Of a stretch of DNA of 64,000 nt, positions 1-8,111 are shown in pieces. The notes below the pieces were generated by a model. The model searched no databases. It worked only from the letters and a program-made list of their open reading frames with translations, and was not told the origin of the DNA. This DNA is from an uncultured Mediterraneibacter sp. (lineage in GTDB: Bacteria; Bacillota; Clostridia; Lachnospirales; Lachnospiraceae). Position 1 is the stretch's first letter, and the number at the start of each line of letters is the position of its first letter. Where the stretch lies: the NCBI GenBank assembly GCA_944377745.1, contig CALWFV010000001.1, forward strand, positions 304,863 through 368,862, read 5' to 3'. The position numbers were made by a program, and so were the translations under genes.

Positions 1-979
1 GAAGGGCAAATCCCGCAAAATGGACCATTCCCTCCCTCTCCGGCGGGATACGCTTGCGGCGCACCGCCTCCACGATAAGAAAGACAAGGCGTCCTCCGTC
101 CAGAGCCGGGATCGGAAGCAGGTTCATGACGCCTAAGTTGGCAGATATGAACACGCCGAAATTCATCAGATTCAGGATCACCATCAGAAGCCCTGACGGC
201 GCGGCCGCCTGGTATACACTGTCCACCGCGCTCACGATTCCCACGGGTCCTGACATATCCCGGATCCCCACTTGACCGGTCACCAGCATCCGCAGACTGT
301 CGATGGCGTAGGTGATCCAGTATCTCACTGTGTAGACTCCGTATTCCAGGGAGCCCAGAACCCCGGTCTCTACGGAACCGCTGCTGATAACGCCCAGTTT
401 CGGGGAAGTGTCTCCCTCCAGCTGACGTGCCTCCAGCACTGCCGTGTACTCTTCGCCGTCCCGCTCATACACCACTTCCAGCGTCGTCTCATTGGGATGG
501 GTGAGCGTATAGAGGCTGATATCGTTCCAGATGTAGACCCGCCTTCCGTTGATCTCCCTGATCTCATCGCCGGCCTGCATCCCCTGTTCTTCCGCAGAGT
601 AACCCTCGCTCACACCGCTGATCGTTGTGGGCTGGTATCCCACGAACAGAATGATGATCACGCTCATTATCCATGCCAGGATCAGATTGAACACCGGTCC
701 CGCAGCTATGACAGAGATCCTCGCCCAGACGGATTTGCTGTTAAAGCTCCCCTCTGACATATCATCCGCGTCGTCTTCTCCCATCATGCAGGCGCCGCCG
801 AAAGGAAGGAGCTTGATGCAGAATTTTGTGCCGCCAATCTCCTTCCCCACCAGCGTCGGCCCAAGTCCCAGTGAAAATTCATCCACCCGGATACCATTGG
901 CCTTTGCCAGGAGAAAATGTCCCAGTTCATGAAAGATGATGATAAAGCTGAATAGTATGATCGCTATAATAATCCCCAT
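1..979 (-). CDS. rseP: RIP zinc metalloprotease RseP (3' end beyond window)
   Basis: Site-2 intramembrane protease that cleaves membrane-bound anti-sigma factors and signal-peptide remnants. The start codon at 977-979 lies 3 bp after the dxr stop. The protein opens with a hydrophobic helix holding the zinc motif HELGH at residues 17-21, followed by the typical AKANGIRVDEFSLGLGP stretch. Near the window edge the second metal motif NLLPIPALDGGR and a final membrane helix are readable. About 326 codons are visible and only the last few should be missing. A PDZ-like segment is expected between the two motifs. It is the last visible gene of the uppS-cdsA-dxr-rseP run, a common Gram-positive order. 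Confidence 0.95.
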   Translation of the reverse strand, partial: MGIIIAIILFSFIIIFHELGHFLLAKANGIRVDEFSLGLGPTLVGKEIGGTKFCIKLLPFGGACMMGEDDADDMSEGSFNSKSVWARISVIAAGPVFNLILAWIMSVIIILFVGYQPTTISGVSEGYSAEEQGMQAGDEIREINGRRVYIWNDISLYTLTHPNETTLEVVYERDGEEYTAVLEARQLEGDTSPKLGVISSGSVETGVLGSLEYGVYTVRYWITYAIDSLRMLVTGQVGIRDMSGPVGIVSAVDSVYQAAAPSGLLMVILNLMNFGVFISANLGVMNLLPIPALDGGRLVFLIVEAVRRKRIPPEREGMVHFAGFAL

Positions 980-982
980 TGA

Positions 983-2125
983 TTACCACCTGTTTTTAAT
1001 AAATTCATATGTTTCCTGTTCGGTCTTTAGTATCTCTTCCACCGTCGGATCCGTAATATTTTTATGTGCCTCCATACACGCCTGTATGATCTCCGTGATC
1101 TGAAGATACTTTATCTTCCTGTCAAGGAACATGGCCACCGCGAACTCATTTGCCGCGTTGAGGACAGTCGGAAGGGATCCTCCCCGGCGTCCTGCCTCAA
1201 AGGCAAGCTTCAGTCCGTAAAAGGTCTCCATATCCGGTTTCTCGAATGTGATCTGTGACAGTGTCCCGAAATCCAGCCTGTCCCCGGGCAGATATCTGCG
1301 CTCCGGATAATACAGGGCATACTGGATCGGCAGCTTCATGTCCGGCGTACCAAGCTGGGCAATCACCGCCCCGTCCTCATATTCCACCATGGAATGAATG
1401 ATACTCTGGGGCTGCACGACCACCTGGATCTGATCCACGGTTACCCCGAAGAGCCATTTTGCCTCGATCACTTCCAGCCCTTTGTTCACCATGGTAGAAG
1501 AATCGATGGTGATCTTCCGTCCCATCTCCCAGTTCGGATGTTTCAGCGCATCCTCCACCTGGATATTCTCCAGGTCCTCTCTTTTCTTTCCCCGGAAAGG
1601 TCCGCCGGAAGCCGTCAGGAGGATCTTGTGCAGAGCCTTCCTCTGCCCTCCCTGAAGGGACTGGAAGATGGCGCTGTGCTCACTGTCCACCGGAAGGATG
1701 GACACGCCGCATTCTTTTGCCAGTGGCATGATGATATGTCCTGCTGTCACCAGGGTTTCCTTGTTCGCAAGAGCAATATCCTTTCCCGCGCGGATCGCTT
1801 CAATAGTGGGGCGGATACCGATCATCCCGACGATCGCTGTTACCAGGATTTCCGACTCCGGTACTGCCGCCACTTCAAGAAGACCGTCCATACCGCACAC
1901 CACCCGTACATCCATGTCGCCCAGACGACTCTTTAACTCTGCCGCCCGCTTTTCCTTCCACACTGCGGCAAGTTTTGGCCTGAACTCCCGGATCTGCTGC
2001 TCCAGCAGATCGATATTATTTCCAGCAGCCAGAGCCACTACTTCCAGATCCCCGTTCGTCCTTACGATCTCCAGAGTCTGAGTCCCGATGGATCCTGTGG
2101 AACCAAGTATTGCGATTTTCTTCAT
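983..2125 (-). CDS. dxr: 1-deoxy-D-xylulose 5-phosphate reductoisomerase
   Basis: Catalyses the NADPH-dependent rearrangement and reduction of DXP to MEP, the committed step of the non-mevalonate isoprenoid pathway. The 380-residue length is normal for the family. The N-terminal Rossmann motif GSTGSIGTQ begins at residue 8. The metal and substrate motifs PVDSEHSAIFQ, TASGGPFRG and HPNWEMGRKITIDSSTMVNKG are intact. An in-frame ATG 72 bp upstream exists, but the MKKIAILGSTGS start fits the family and follows a GAGGGA ribosome binding site. cdsA lies 55 bp upstream and rseP 3 bp downstream, so co-transcription is likely. Confidence 0.97.
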   Translation of the reverse strand: MKKIAILGSTGSIGTQTLEIVRTNGDLEVVALAAGNNIDLLEQQIREFRPKLAAVWKEKRAAELKSRLGDMDVRVVCGMDGLLEVAAVPESEILVTAIVGMIGIRPTIEAIRAGKDIALANKETLVTAGHIIMPLAKECGVSILPVDSEHSAIFQSLQGGQRKALHKILLTASGGPFRGKKREDLENIQVEDALKHPNWEMGRKITIDSSTMVNKGLEVIEAKWLFGVTVDQIQVVVQPQSIIHSMVEYEDGAVIAQLGTPDMKLPIQYALYYPERRYLPGDRLDFGTLSQITFEKPDMETFYGLKLAFEAGRRGGSLPTVLNAANEFAVAMFLDRKIKYLQITEIIQACMEAHKNITDPTVEEILKTEQETYEFIKNRW

Positions 2126-2180
2126 ATATGTTTCCCTCTTCTTCTCTCGAATAATCTCTTTATTGCGATCAGACATGGAG

Positions 2181-2993
2181 TCAAAGCAGGATCGCAAGAT
2201 AGTAGATGATCGGCGCAGTGACGATCACACTGTCAAACCGGTCCAGGATCCCGCCGTGTCCGGGGATCAGTGTGCCATAGTCTTTGATGTTGTGATATCT
2301 CTTGATCGCTGAAGCCGCCAGATCTCCTACCTGGGAGATTGCTCCTCCCATTGCCCCGATGACAGCAAAGGACAGTATGTTCACACCGGCGTCCCCCCAG
2401 TAATTGATCGCCAGAGCGTAAAGTACTCCGATCAGAGCTGCTCCCAGGATACCGCCAATCCCACCTTCCACGGATTTCTTCGGGCTCAATATCGGAGCCA
2501 TCTTATGCTTCCCGATGAGCATCCCCACACAGTAAGCGCAGGTATCGCATCCCCATGCACAGACAAAGACAAGCCAGACTGTAAACACGCCTCCCGGCAG
2601 GATCCTGGTCTGGTAGATGTAGGAGAGCATCACCGCCACATAGAAAACGCCGAAAAACGCCGCCATGATCTGCTGCGTGTTATATTTCGGATAGGCAAAC
2701 ACGATCACAGCCATCTGACAGATCAGATGGCCCAGAAAGAGCATCATGAACCAGTCCACTGTATCCCCCGGGAGGATCGGTTTAAAGTAGAGGAGGCCGT
2801 AATAGAGCACTGCGAAGACATAGCCGACGATCCCCGGCGCCTTTCTCTCGATCGCAAACACCTTGTACAATTCTGTCAGTCCGATCAGGCTGATGGCAAG
2901 CAGAACAAGAAAGAGAAGATTTCCGCCTGTTATCAGGGTGACCAGCGCGATGATCACCAGTAGTATTCCGCTTAACAGCCGTGTTTTAAACAT
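2181..2993 (-). CDS. cdsA: Phosphatidate cytidylyltransferase
   Basis: Makes CDP-diacylglycerol from phosphatidic acid and CTP, feeding all phospholipid synthesis. The 270-residue protein is almost entirely membrane helices. It ends with the family signature SAIKRYHNIKDYGTLIPGHG followed by GILDRFDS, which carries the catalytic Asp residues. The start is 3 bp from the uppS stop, so the two are almost certainly co-transcribed. Confidence 0.96.
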   Translation of the reverse strand: MFKTRLLSGILLVIIALVTLITGGNLLFLVLLAISLIGLTELYKVFAIERKAPGIVGYVFAVLYYGLLYFKPILPGDTVDWFMMLFLGHLICQMAVIVFAYPKYNTQQIMAAFFGVFYVAVMLSYIYQTRILPGGVFTVWLVFVCAWGCDTCAYCVGMLIGKHKMAPILSPKKSVEGGIGGILGAALIGVLYALAINYWGDAGVNILSFAVIGAMGGAISQVGDLAASAIKRYHNIKDYGTLIPGHGGILDRFDSVIVTAPIIYYLAILL

Positions 2994-2996
2994 GAT

Positions 2997-3704
2997 CTAT
3001 TCCTCCTCCACTCCGCCGAAACGTCTGTGCCTGTGGTTGTATTCCTCCACTGCTTTTACCAGTTCTTCTTTTGTAAAATCAGGCCAGGGTACATCCGTGA
3101 AATAAAACTCCGAGTATGCCAGCTGCCAGAGCAGATAGTTGGAAAGCCGCTGTTCTCCGCTGGTCCGGATCATCAGATCCGGATCCGGGATCCCGTGAGT
3201 ATCCAGGTAAGACTCATACACTGTCTCATTGATCTTCTCCGGATCCAGCTTTCCGGCTGCGCAGTCCTCTGCCATCCTTTTTGCCGCTCTTGTCAGTTCA
3301 TCCCGGCTTCCGTAGTTCAGGGCAATGGTGAAATTCAGGCCGCCGTTGTTCACAGTCGCTTCCTCCAGCTCCCTGATCCTGCTTTTGATATCCTCGTCCA
3401 GAGTTTTGATATCTCCGATCACGCGGATCTTCATATCATTTTTCGCCGCCGTTTTCAGGCAGGACTTCATATAATTGCGGAGCAGCTTCATCAGCGCGTC
3501 CACCTCGCCCTTTGGACGGTTCCAGTTCTCTGTGGAGAAGGCGTACACGGTAAGGTATTTTATCCCCATCCTCCAGGCTTCCTCACAGATCCGCTCCACG
3601 TTCTTGCTCCCCTGAGCATGACCGTAATTTCTCGGCATCCCTTTTCCCTTTGCCCAGCGGCCGTTTCCGTCCAGGATGATCGCTATATGCTGCGGTACTT
3701 TCAT
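2997..3704 (-). CDS. uppS: Isoprenyl (undecaprenyl diphosphate) synthase
   Basis: cis-Prenyltransferase that makes the C55 carrier lipid for peptidoglycan and other envelope polymers. It has 235 residues. The catalytic Asp is D12 in AIILDGNGRWA. Further motifs are YAFSTENWNRP and the C-terminal RTSGEQRLSNYLLWQLAYSE. It begins a tight uppS-cdsA-dxr-rseP run. The 218 bp between frr and this gene hold a hairpin and a dispersed repeat, so it may have its own promoter or be affected by read-through from frr. Confidence 0.96.
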   Translation of the reverse strand: MKVPQHIAIILDGNGRWAKGKGMPRNYGHAQGSKNVERICEEAWRMGIKYLTVYAFSTENWNRPKGEVDALMKLLRNYMKSCLKTAAKNDMKIRVIGDIKTLDEDIKSRIRELEEATVNNGGLNFTIALNYGSRDELTRAAKRMAEDCAAGKLDPEKINETVYESYLDTHGIPDPDLMIRTSGEQRLSNYLLWQLAYSEFYFTDVPWPDFTKEELVKAVEEYNHRHRRFGGVEEE

Positions 3705-3743
3705 TTTCTATCCCTCTCTCATTTTTATTCTGCTGTCAGAGCA

Positions 3744-3770
3744 AAAGGGAGCCTGAAAAAAGCCCCCTTT
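3744..3770 (-). terminator. Hairpin between frr and uppS
   Basis: The arms AAAGGGAGC and GCCCCCTTT form a stem with one mismatch around a T-rich loop on the minus strand. A short T run follows in that direction. It could attenuate read-through from frr into uppS, but it is a weak terminator by eye. Confidence 0.35.
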
Positions 3771-3774
3771 CTGT

Positions 3775-3912
3775 TTTTGTGCGATAAGCCCGGCAAGCAG
3801 CTGCCATGCTTGCACGAGCAGCTGTTTGCCGGGCAACGGACAGCGGACAGCAGTGCTGTGAGCTATCCGCGGTATCGCGGCGGATAGGTGAAGGGAATCT
3901 TCCCCTATCCGA
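3775..3912 (+). repeat. Dispersed structured repeat, family 1 copy A
   Basis: A 138-bp non-coding element. Its ends, TTTTGTGCGATAAG (3775-3788) and GGGAATCTTCCCCTATCCGA (3893-3912), are found joined directly at 35803-35835. Its middle, including TTTGCCGGGCAACGGACAGC and TGCTGTGAGCTATCCG, is shared with 16235-16386. Internal inverted arms are GCCCGGCAAGCAGCTG with CAGCTGTTTGCCGGGC, and GGATAGG with CCTATCC. No protein is encoded. It probably belongs to a REP- or MITE-like family. Confidence 0.7.
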
Positions 3913-3922
3913 TCCTCTCTTT

Positions 3923-4474
3923 CTATACTGTCATGATTTCTTTTGACTTCGCTTCGACCATCTTGTCGATCTTCTCGATATACTTGTCTGTGATCTTCTG
4001 AAGTCCGTCTTCCAGATCCTTGATGCCGTCCTCTGATATCTCGGTTCCCTTCAGTTTCTTAAACGCCACGTTTCCATCGCGGCGGATATTGCGGACAGCC
4101 ACCTTTGCCGCCTCGCCCTTCTTCTTTACATCCTTTGCCAGCTCTTTTCTGCGCTCTTCCGTCAGTTCCGGGAATACCAGCCGGATCGAGGATCCGTCGT
4201 TGGTCGGGTTGATCCCGATATCCGATGTGAGGATTGCTTTCTCGATCGCCTTTAACATGCTTTTCTCCCAGGGCTGGATCTGGATCATCCTGGCCTCGGG
4301 AACCGAAACGTTCGCCACCTGCTGAATCGGAGTGGGCGCTCCATAGTAATCTACCACGATCTTGTCCAGCACATGGGGATTGGCGCGTCCCGCACGGATC
4401 GTCACGAGCTCAGAATCAAGATTATTGATCGTCTTCGTCATCTTATTATCATATACAACTAATTTCTCATCCAT
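3923..4474 (-). CDS. frr: Ribosome recycling factor
   Basis: Splits the post-termination ribosome together with EF-G. The 183-residue length matches the usual 185. The sequence is recognisable throughout, with ELVTIRAGRANPHVLDKI near the N terminus, FPELTEERRKELAKD in the middle and a helical C terminus. It lies 12 bp after pyrH, a widely conserved pair, and is expected in the same transcript. Confidence 0.97.
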   Translation of the reverse strand: MDEKLVVYDNKMTKTINNLDSELVTIRAGRANPHVLDKIVVDYYGAPTPIQQVANVSVPEARMIQIQPWEKSMLKAIEKAILTSDIGINPTNDGSSIRLVFPELTEERRKELAKDVKKKGEAAKVAVRNIRRDGNVAFKKLKGTEISEDGIKDLEDGLQKITDKYIEKIDKMVEAKSKEIMTV

Positions 4475-4486
4475 ACCAGAGTCCTC

Positions 4487-5182
4487 CTAAACTGTTACTT
4501 TTGTTCCTGTGAAATTTCCGCTCATAGTCCTGGCAATGCTGTTCTCTTCATTCAGCCCGAACACGAGCATGGGCATCTTATTTTCCAGACAGAGGATCGA
4601 TGCTGTCAGATCCACTGCCGCCAGCTTTTTGTCGATCACTTCCTGGATCGAGACTTCATCGTACTTGACCGCCTCCGGATTGACCTTCGGATCGCTGTCG
4701 TAGATCCCGTCGATGGCTTTGGCAAGAAGCATCGCGTCCGCCTCGATCTCAATGGCGCGGAGCACAGCCCCCGTGTCCGTTGAGAAGTACGGATGTCCTG
4801 TTCCGCCGGCAAAGAAGATCACCTTCCCCGACTCCAGCGCCTCTACCGCCGCGTCCTTTGAAAACAACGTTGTGAACGCGCCGCACACAAAAGGAGTGAA
4901 CACCTCTGTCTTCATTCCCACATGGCGGAAGATATCCGACACGTAGATACAGTTCATCACCGTTGCGAGCATCCCGATCTGGTCCGCCTTCGTCCGGTCT
5001 ATCGTCTCGCTTGTCCGCCCCCGCCAGAAGTTTCCTCCTCCGGTCACGATCGCCACCTGGATGCCGTCATCAACCAGCTTTTTTACCTGCTGTGCCACAC
5101 CGATGCAGGTCTCCTCGTCGAATCCGGTCTTCTTCTCTCCTGCCAGTGCCTCTCCGCTCAGTTTAAGCAAAATTCTCTTCAT
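4487..5182 (-). CDS. pyrH: UMP kinase
   Basis: Phosphorylates UMP to UDP with ATP. The bacterial enzyme is a hexamer of the amino-acid-kinase fold. The 231-residue protein carries KLSGEAL at the N terminus, VTGGGNFWRG for phosphate binding, TDTGAVLRAIEIEADAMLLAKA and the C-terminal NFTGTKV. rpsB and tsf, which often precede pyrH, are absent here. A ClC transporter gene ends 27 bp upstream instead. Confidence 0.97.
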   Translation of the reverse strand: MKRILLKLSGEALAGEKKTGFDEETCIGVAQQVKKLVDDGIQVAIVTGGGNFWRGRTSETIDRTKADQIGMLATVMNCIYVSDIFRHVGMKTEVFTPFVCGAFTTLFSKDAAVEALESGKVIFFAGGTGHPYFSTDTGAVLRAIEIEADAMLLAKAIDGIYDSDPKVNPEAVKYDEVSIQEVIDKKLAAVDLTASILCLENKMPMLVFGLNEENSIARTMSGNFTGTKVTV

Positions 5183-5209
5183 TTCTGCAGTACTCCTTTG
5201 ATTTACTAA

Positions 5210-6772
5210 CTAAATTGAAGTATAACATAAGTTTTCCAATTTGTCATGTATATATCCCGCATCTCTCTCATCCGTCATCACCGTCAGTCTGTCCCCTGCC
5301 ATGAGCACCGTCTTTCCTCTGGGGATCAGCTCTTTTCCCTCCCTCTCAAGAGAGACCAGGAGACAGTTTGCAGGCCAGTGGATCTCCAGGACTTTCCGCC
5401 CCTCCAGGACAGAGCCTCCCATGATCACAAACTCGCTCAGTACCTTCTGTCCGCCTGCAGCCTGTTTCTTTTCTCCCTGTCCTTCCAGGATCCGTCCCAG
5501 AAGGCTCTCATAGATCGGCTCGGATCTAAGAAGCGTTGCCGTGATGTACGCTGCCACGGAGACGATCGCCAGGGAGAGCATCTGGCTGACTGATCCCGAC
5601 ATCTCAAAGAGCAGGATGATCCCTGTGATGGGAGCCCGGACGATAGCGGTAAAGAATCCGGCCATGGCCAGAAGAACAAAGTTATTGATATACATGGGAT
5701 CCAGTCCGAAGATCTGCACCCCGGCCATGGCAAAGGCGCCGCCAGCCAGCGCTCCCAGGATCAGCAGCGGGAAGAAGATCCCGCCCGGAGCGCCGGAACC
5801 AAAACTGACTGCGGAAAACAGAAGTTTTACAATGAATGTGATCACCACCAGTCCCAGCGTCATCTCCCCTGCTGTCAGAGAGACGATCAGTCCGTTGCCG
5901 CTGCCGAGCGCGGAGGGCATGACAAGCCCCACCACTCCTGCTGCCAGGAAGGCGATCACCAGCCGCCCTGTAACTCCGAGAAAAGCCGATTTTTTATACA
6001 GATCCTGGGCCTTGAGCATGAGACGGTTGTAAAACGCTCCGAGGATGCCAAGGATCACGCCAAGGATCAGCAGCGTCCAGTAATACTCCTGAGGCAGAGC
6101 GTGTTCAATAGTAAACTGGAACACCGGATCGATCCCGATGATATGGGAGGAGATGAAATCCGCTGTCACCGAAGCGGTCATCACAGAGATCAGGATGTTC
6201 ATGGAAAATCCTTTGTGTATCTCTTCCAGGGAGAACATCATCCCTGCCAGCGGAGCGTGGAACGCAGCGGCAAGCCCGGCGCTGGCCCCGCAGGTCATCA
6301 GATATTTTTCTTCTGTCTTTCCCCTGTCCAGCAGACGGGAAACTCCCTGACCCGTCATTGCTCCCAGCTGGATCGACGGACCTTCCCGTCCCAGGGAGAG
6401 GCCTCCCAGGATACACAGAAATCCGCCCAGGAATTTCGCCGGCAGCACCCGTTTCCAGTTCTCGGAAAGCTTTCCCAGGATCTCTCCCTCCACCTGAGGG
6501 ATCCCGCTCCCGGAGATCATGGGTTCCAGTTTCACCAGTCTTCCCACGATCACCGCCATCAGGACCAGAACGGCCATCCATCCCAGGATCCGAAGAGGAT
6601 CCTTTCCGATAAATCCAAGGATTTCGCCCAGCGCATTCCCCGCAAAGGTCAGCGCCAGCCGGTAGAGCAGCACGATCAGCCCGGCTGCTGCTCCCACCAG
6701 AAGCCCCTCTCCGATCAAAATGACCGGGAACCGCTCTGCCCTCCGTATCGTATGGGATATATTTTTTTTCAT
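5210..6772 (-). CDS. ClC-type chloride channel/antiporter with TrkA-C domain
   Basis: Membrane chloride channel or Cl-/H+ exchanger. The three ClC selectivity motifs are visible: GSGIPQVEGE, GREGPSIQLG (with the gating Glu) and GSGAPGGIFFP. About ten hydrophobic helices fill residues 1-430. The final ~70 residues (from EFVIMGGSVLEGRKV) look like a cytosolic TrkA-C/RCK_C regulatory domain, common in Gram-positive ClC proteins. The proton Glu of true antiporters was not assigned, so transport mode is undecided. It sits 39 bp after lrgB and 27 bp before pyrH. Confidence 0.92.
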   Translation of the reverse strand: MKKNISHTIRRAERFPVILIGEGLLVGAAAGLIVLLYRLALTFAGNALGEILGFIGKDPLRILGWMAVLVLMAVIVGRLVKLEPMISGSGIPQVEGEILGKLSENWKRVLPAKFLGGFLCILGGLSLGREGPSIQLGAMTGQGVSRLLDRGKTEEKYLMTCGASAGLAAAFHAPLAGMMFSLEEIHKGFSMNILISVMTASVTADFISSHIIGIDPVFQFTIEHALPQEYYWTLLILGVILGILGAFYNRLMLKAQDLYKKSAFLGVTGRLVIAFLAAGVVGLVMPSALGSGNGLIVSLTAGEMTLGLVVITFIVKLLFSAVSFGSGAPGGIFFPLLILGALAGGAFAMAGVQIFGLDPMYINNFVLLAMAGFFTAIVRAPITGIILLFEMSGSVSQMLSLAIVSVAAYITATLLRSEPIYESLLGRILEGQGEKKQAAGGQKVLSEFVIMGGSVLEGRKVLEIHWPANCLLVSLEREGKELIPRGKTVLMAGDRLTVMTDERDAGYIHDKLENLCYTSI

Positions 6773-6811
6773 AATGCATGCCCCTTTCTTTTTCCTCGGA
6801 TCCCCTTTATC

Positions 6812-7495
6812 TTACAGATGGATCAGCAGGGAAAACAGAACCGTGATGATCCCGCAGATCCCGATGGCCAGTCCGCTCATGGCTCCTTCCACTTCCCCGA
6901 TCTCAATGGCTTTCGAAGTTCCAACAGCGTGGCTGGATGCGCCGATCGCCAGTCCCGCAGCCACCGGATCCGAGACACGGAAGAACTTGATGAGAAACGG
7001 AGCGAAGATCCCGCCCAGGATTCCCGTTCCGATCACCGCCACCACAGTGATGGGCACCACGCCGCCCGCCGGCTCTGCGATGCTCACTGCGATGGGTGTG
7101 GTCACGGATTTCGGGATGAGGGACACAGCCAGGCTGTCATCCAGTCCAAACAGTCTGCACATCCCGTAGACGCTTGCCATGGACGCCGCGGAACCCGCGC
7201 TGCACCCCGCCAGAATCGGCAGCCAGTATTCCTTCAGGATCTGTCTCTTTGTGTAGATCGCCACGGCGAGACATGCCGTCGCCGGGGCAAGAAACATGTT
7301 GATGATTTCTCCTCCCTTGTTGTAGGATTCATACGGGATATCAAAGATCACCAGCACGCCTGATGTCAGGACAATGGCGATGATCAGCGGGTTGCACACC
7401 GGCGTCTTCAGCTTCCGGTTCAGTTTTACCCCGATCCCGAAAGTAATAACGCTCAGGGCAACTCCGAAATAAGGTGATTCAAAAAGTTCTTTCAA
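6812..7495 (-). CDS. LrgB/CidB family membrane protein
   Basis: Partner of the LrgA/CidA holin-like protein, implicated in murein hydrolase control or export of small metabolites such as pyruvate. The 227-residue protein is nearly all hydrophobic. It carries the family segments SVTTPIAVSIAEPAGG and GASSHAVGTSKAIEIGE. It is 19 bp downstream of the lrgA-like gene, so the two form a pair. The exact subfamily (LrgB or CidB) cannot be told by eye. Confidence 0.92.
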   Translation of the reverse strand: MKELFESPYFGVALSVITFGIGVKLNRKLKTPVCNPLIIAIVLTSGVLVIFDIPYESYNKGGEIINMFLAPATACLAVAIYTKRQILKEYWLPILAGCSAGSAASMASVYGMCRLFGLDDSLAVSLIPKSVTTPIAVSIAEPAGGVVPITVVAVIGTGILGGIFAPFLIKFFRVSDPVAAGLAIGASSHAVGTSKAIEIGEVEGAMSGLAIGICGIITVLFSLLIHL

Positions 7496-7514
7496 GATTT
7501 TTCCTCCTTACGTA

Positions 7515-7874
7515 TCACTTTTTCTTCTTTCTGAGCAGATACATGGTGAAACGGACTGTATAAGCTGTCACCGCAAATGTAACGACAGTGGACACCACGC
7601 AGATGACGATGAGTTGTACCAGCGCATTTTTCAGGATATCTGTATAGTTGATGATGCTCACCCCTGCCGGGATGAAAAAGAACGCCATATTTTCCAGGAG
7701 AAAATCTGACTTTTCCTGGATATGCTCTATCTTCAGGATTCCGACCGCAAGACACAGAAACAGCAGGATCATGCCGATGATGCTCGCCGGGAAAACACCC
7801 GGGAAGATCTTCTCGATGACCACGCTGATCCAGCAGACGGAAAATATGATACCAATCTGTTTTATGATCTTCAT
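7515..7874 (-). CDS. LrgA/CidA family holin-like protein
   Basis: Small membrane protein of 119 residues with four predicted helices. It has the family stretch FPASIIGMILLFLCL and the FFIPAGVSIINY segment. The open frame extends 41 codons further upstream, but the start at 7874 follows an AGGAAAG ribosome binding site and matches family length. It is the first gene of the lrgA-lrgB pair and is served by a good promoter at 7947-7975. Confidence 0.9.
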   Translation of the reverse strand: MKIIKQIGIIFSVCWISVVIEKIFPGVFPASIIGMILLFLCLAVGILKIEHIQEKSDFLLENMAFFFIPAGVSIINYTDILKNALVQLIVICVVSTVVTFAVTAYTVRFTMYLLRKKKK

Positions 7875-7946
7875 TTTCTCTTTCCTTTTATATATTGTAA
7901 TGTAACATCCGTCAAACGTAATTTCCCTCCCGGATGTCCACATGAT

Positions 7947-7975
7947 AAAATACCATTCTGATATAAGTATGTCAA
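7947..7975 (-). promoter_or_regulatory. Sigma-A promoter for lrgAB
   Basis: On the minus strand TTGACA (7970-7975) is followed by a 17-bp spacer and TATTTT (7947-7952), about 70 bp before the lrgA start. It is divergent from, and within 20 bp of, the aroF promoter. Confidence 0.7.
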
Positions 7976-7990
7976 CGGATATGATTTTAC

Positions 7991-8019
7991 TTGACAATCT
8001 TTCCTATATGATTTATGAT
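7991..8019 (+). promoter_or_regulatory. Sigma-A promoter for aroF-aroB
   Basis: TTGACA (7991-7996), a 17-bp spacer, then TATGAT (8014-8019). Transcription would start near 8026, giving a leader of about 85 bases before aroF. Confidence 0.75.
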
Positions 8020-8028
8020 ACAAATGTT

Positions 8029-8064
8029 TTCACACTTTAAACAACTAAAATTTTACAGTGTGAA
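8029..8064 (+). promoter_or_regulatory. Inverted repeat in the aroF leader
   Basis: TTCACACT (8029-8036) and AGTGTGAA (8057-8064) form an 8-bp perfect stem right at the expected transcript start. It may be an operator for a repressor of aromatic amino acid synthesis or a stabilising 5' hairpin. No T run follows, so it is not a terminator. Confidence 0.45.
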
Positions 8065-8111
8065 GGTAAATTCAAAAATTTTTATTAATATATTTTTGGA
8101 GGACTACAGAA

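Noticed and set aside
6101-7363. 420-codon plus-strand open frame across the ClC and lrgB genes
   Set aside because: It is antisense to two well-supported genes, rich in His, Gln, Arg and Ser without domain character, and has no ribosome binding site. It results from the codon bias of the real genes.
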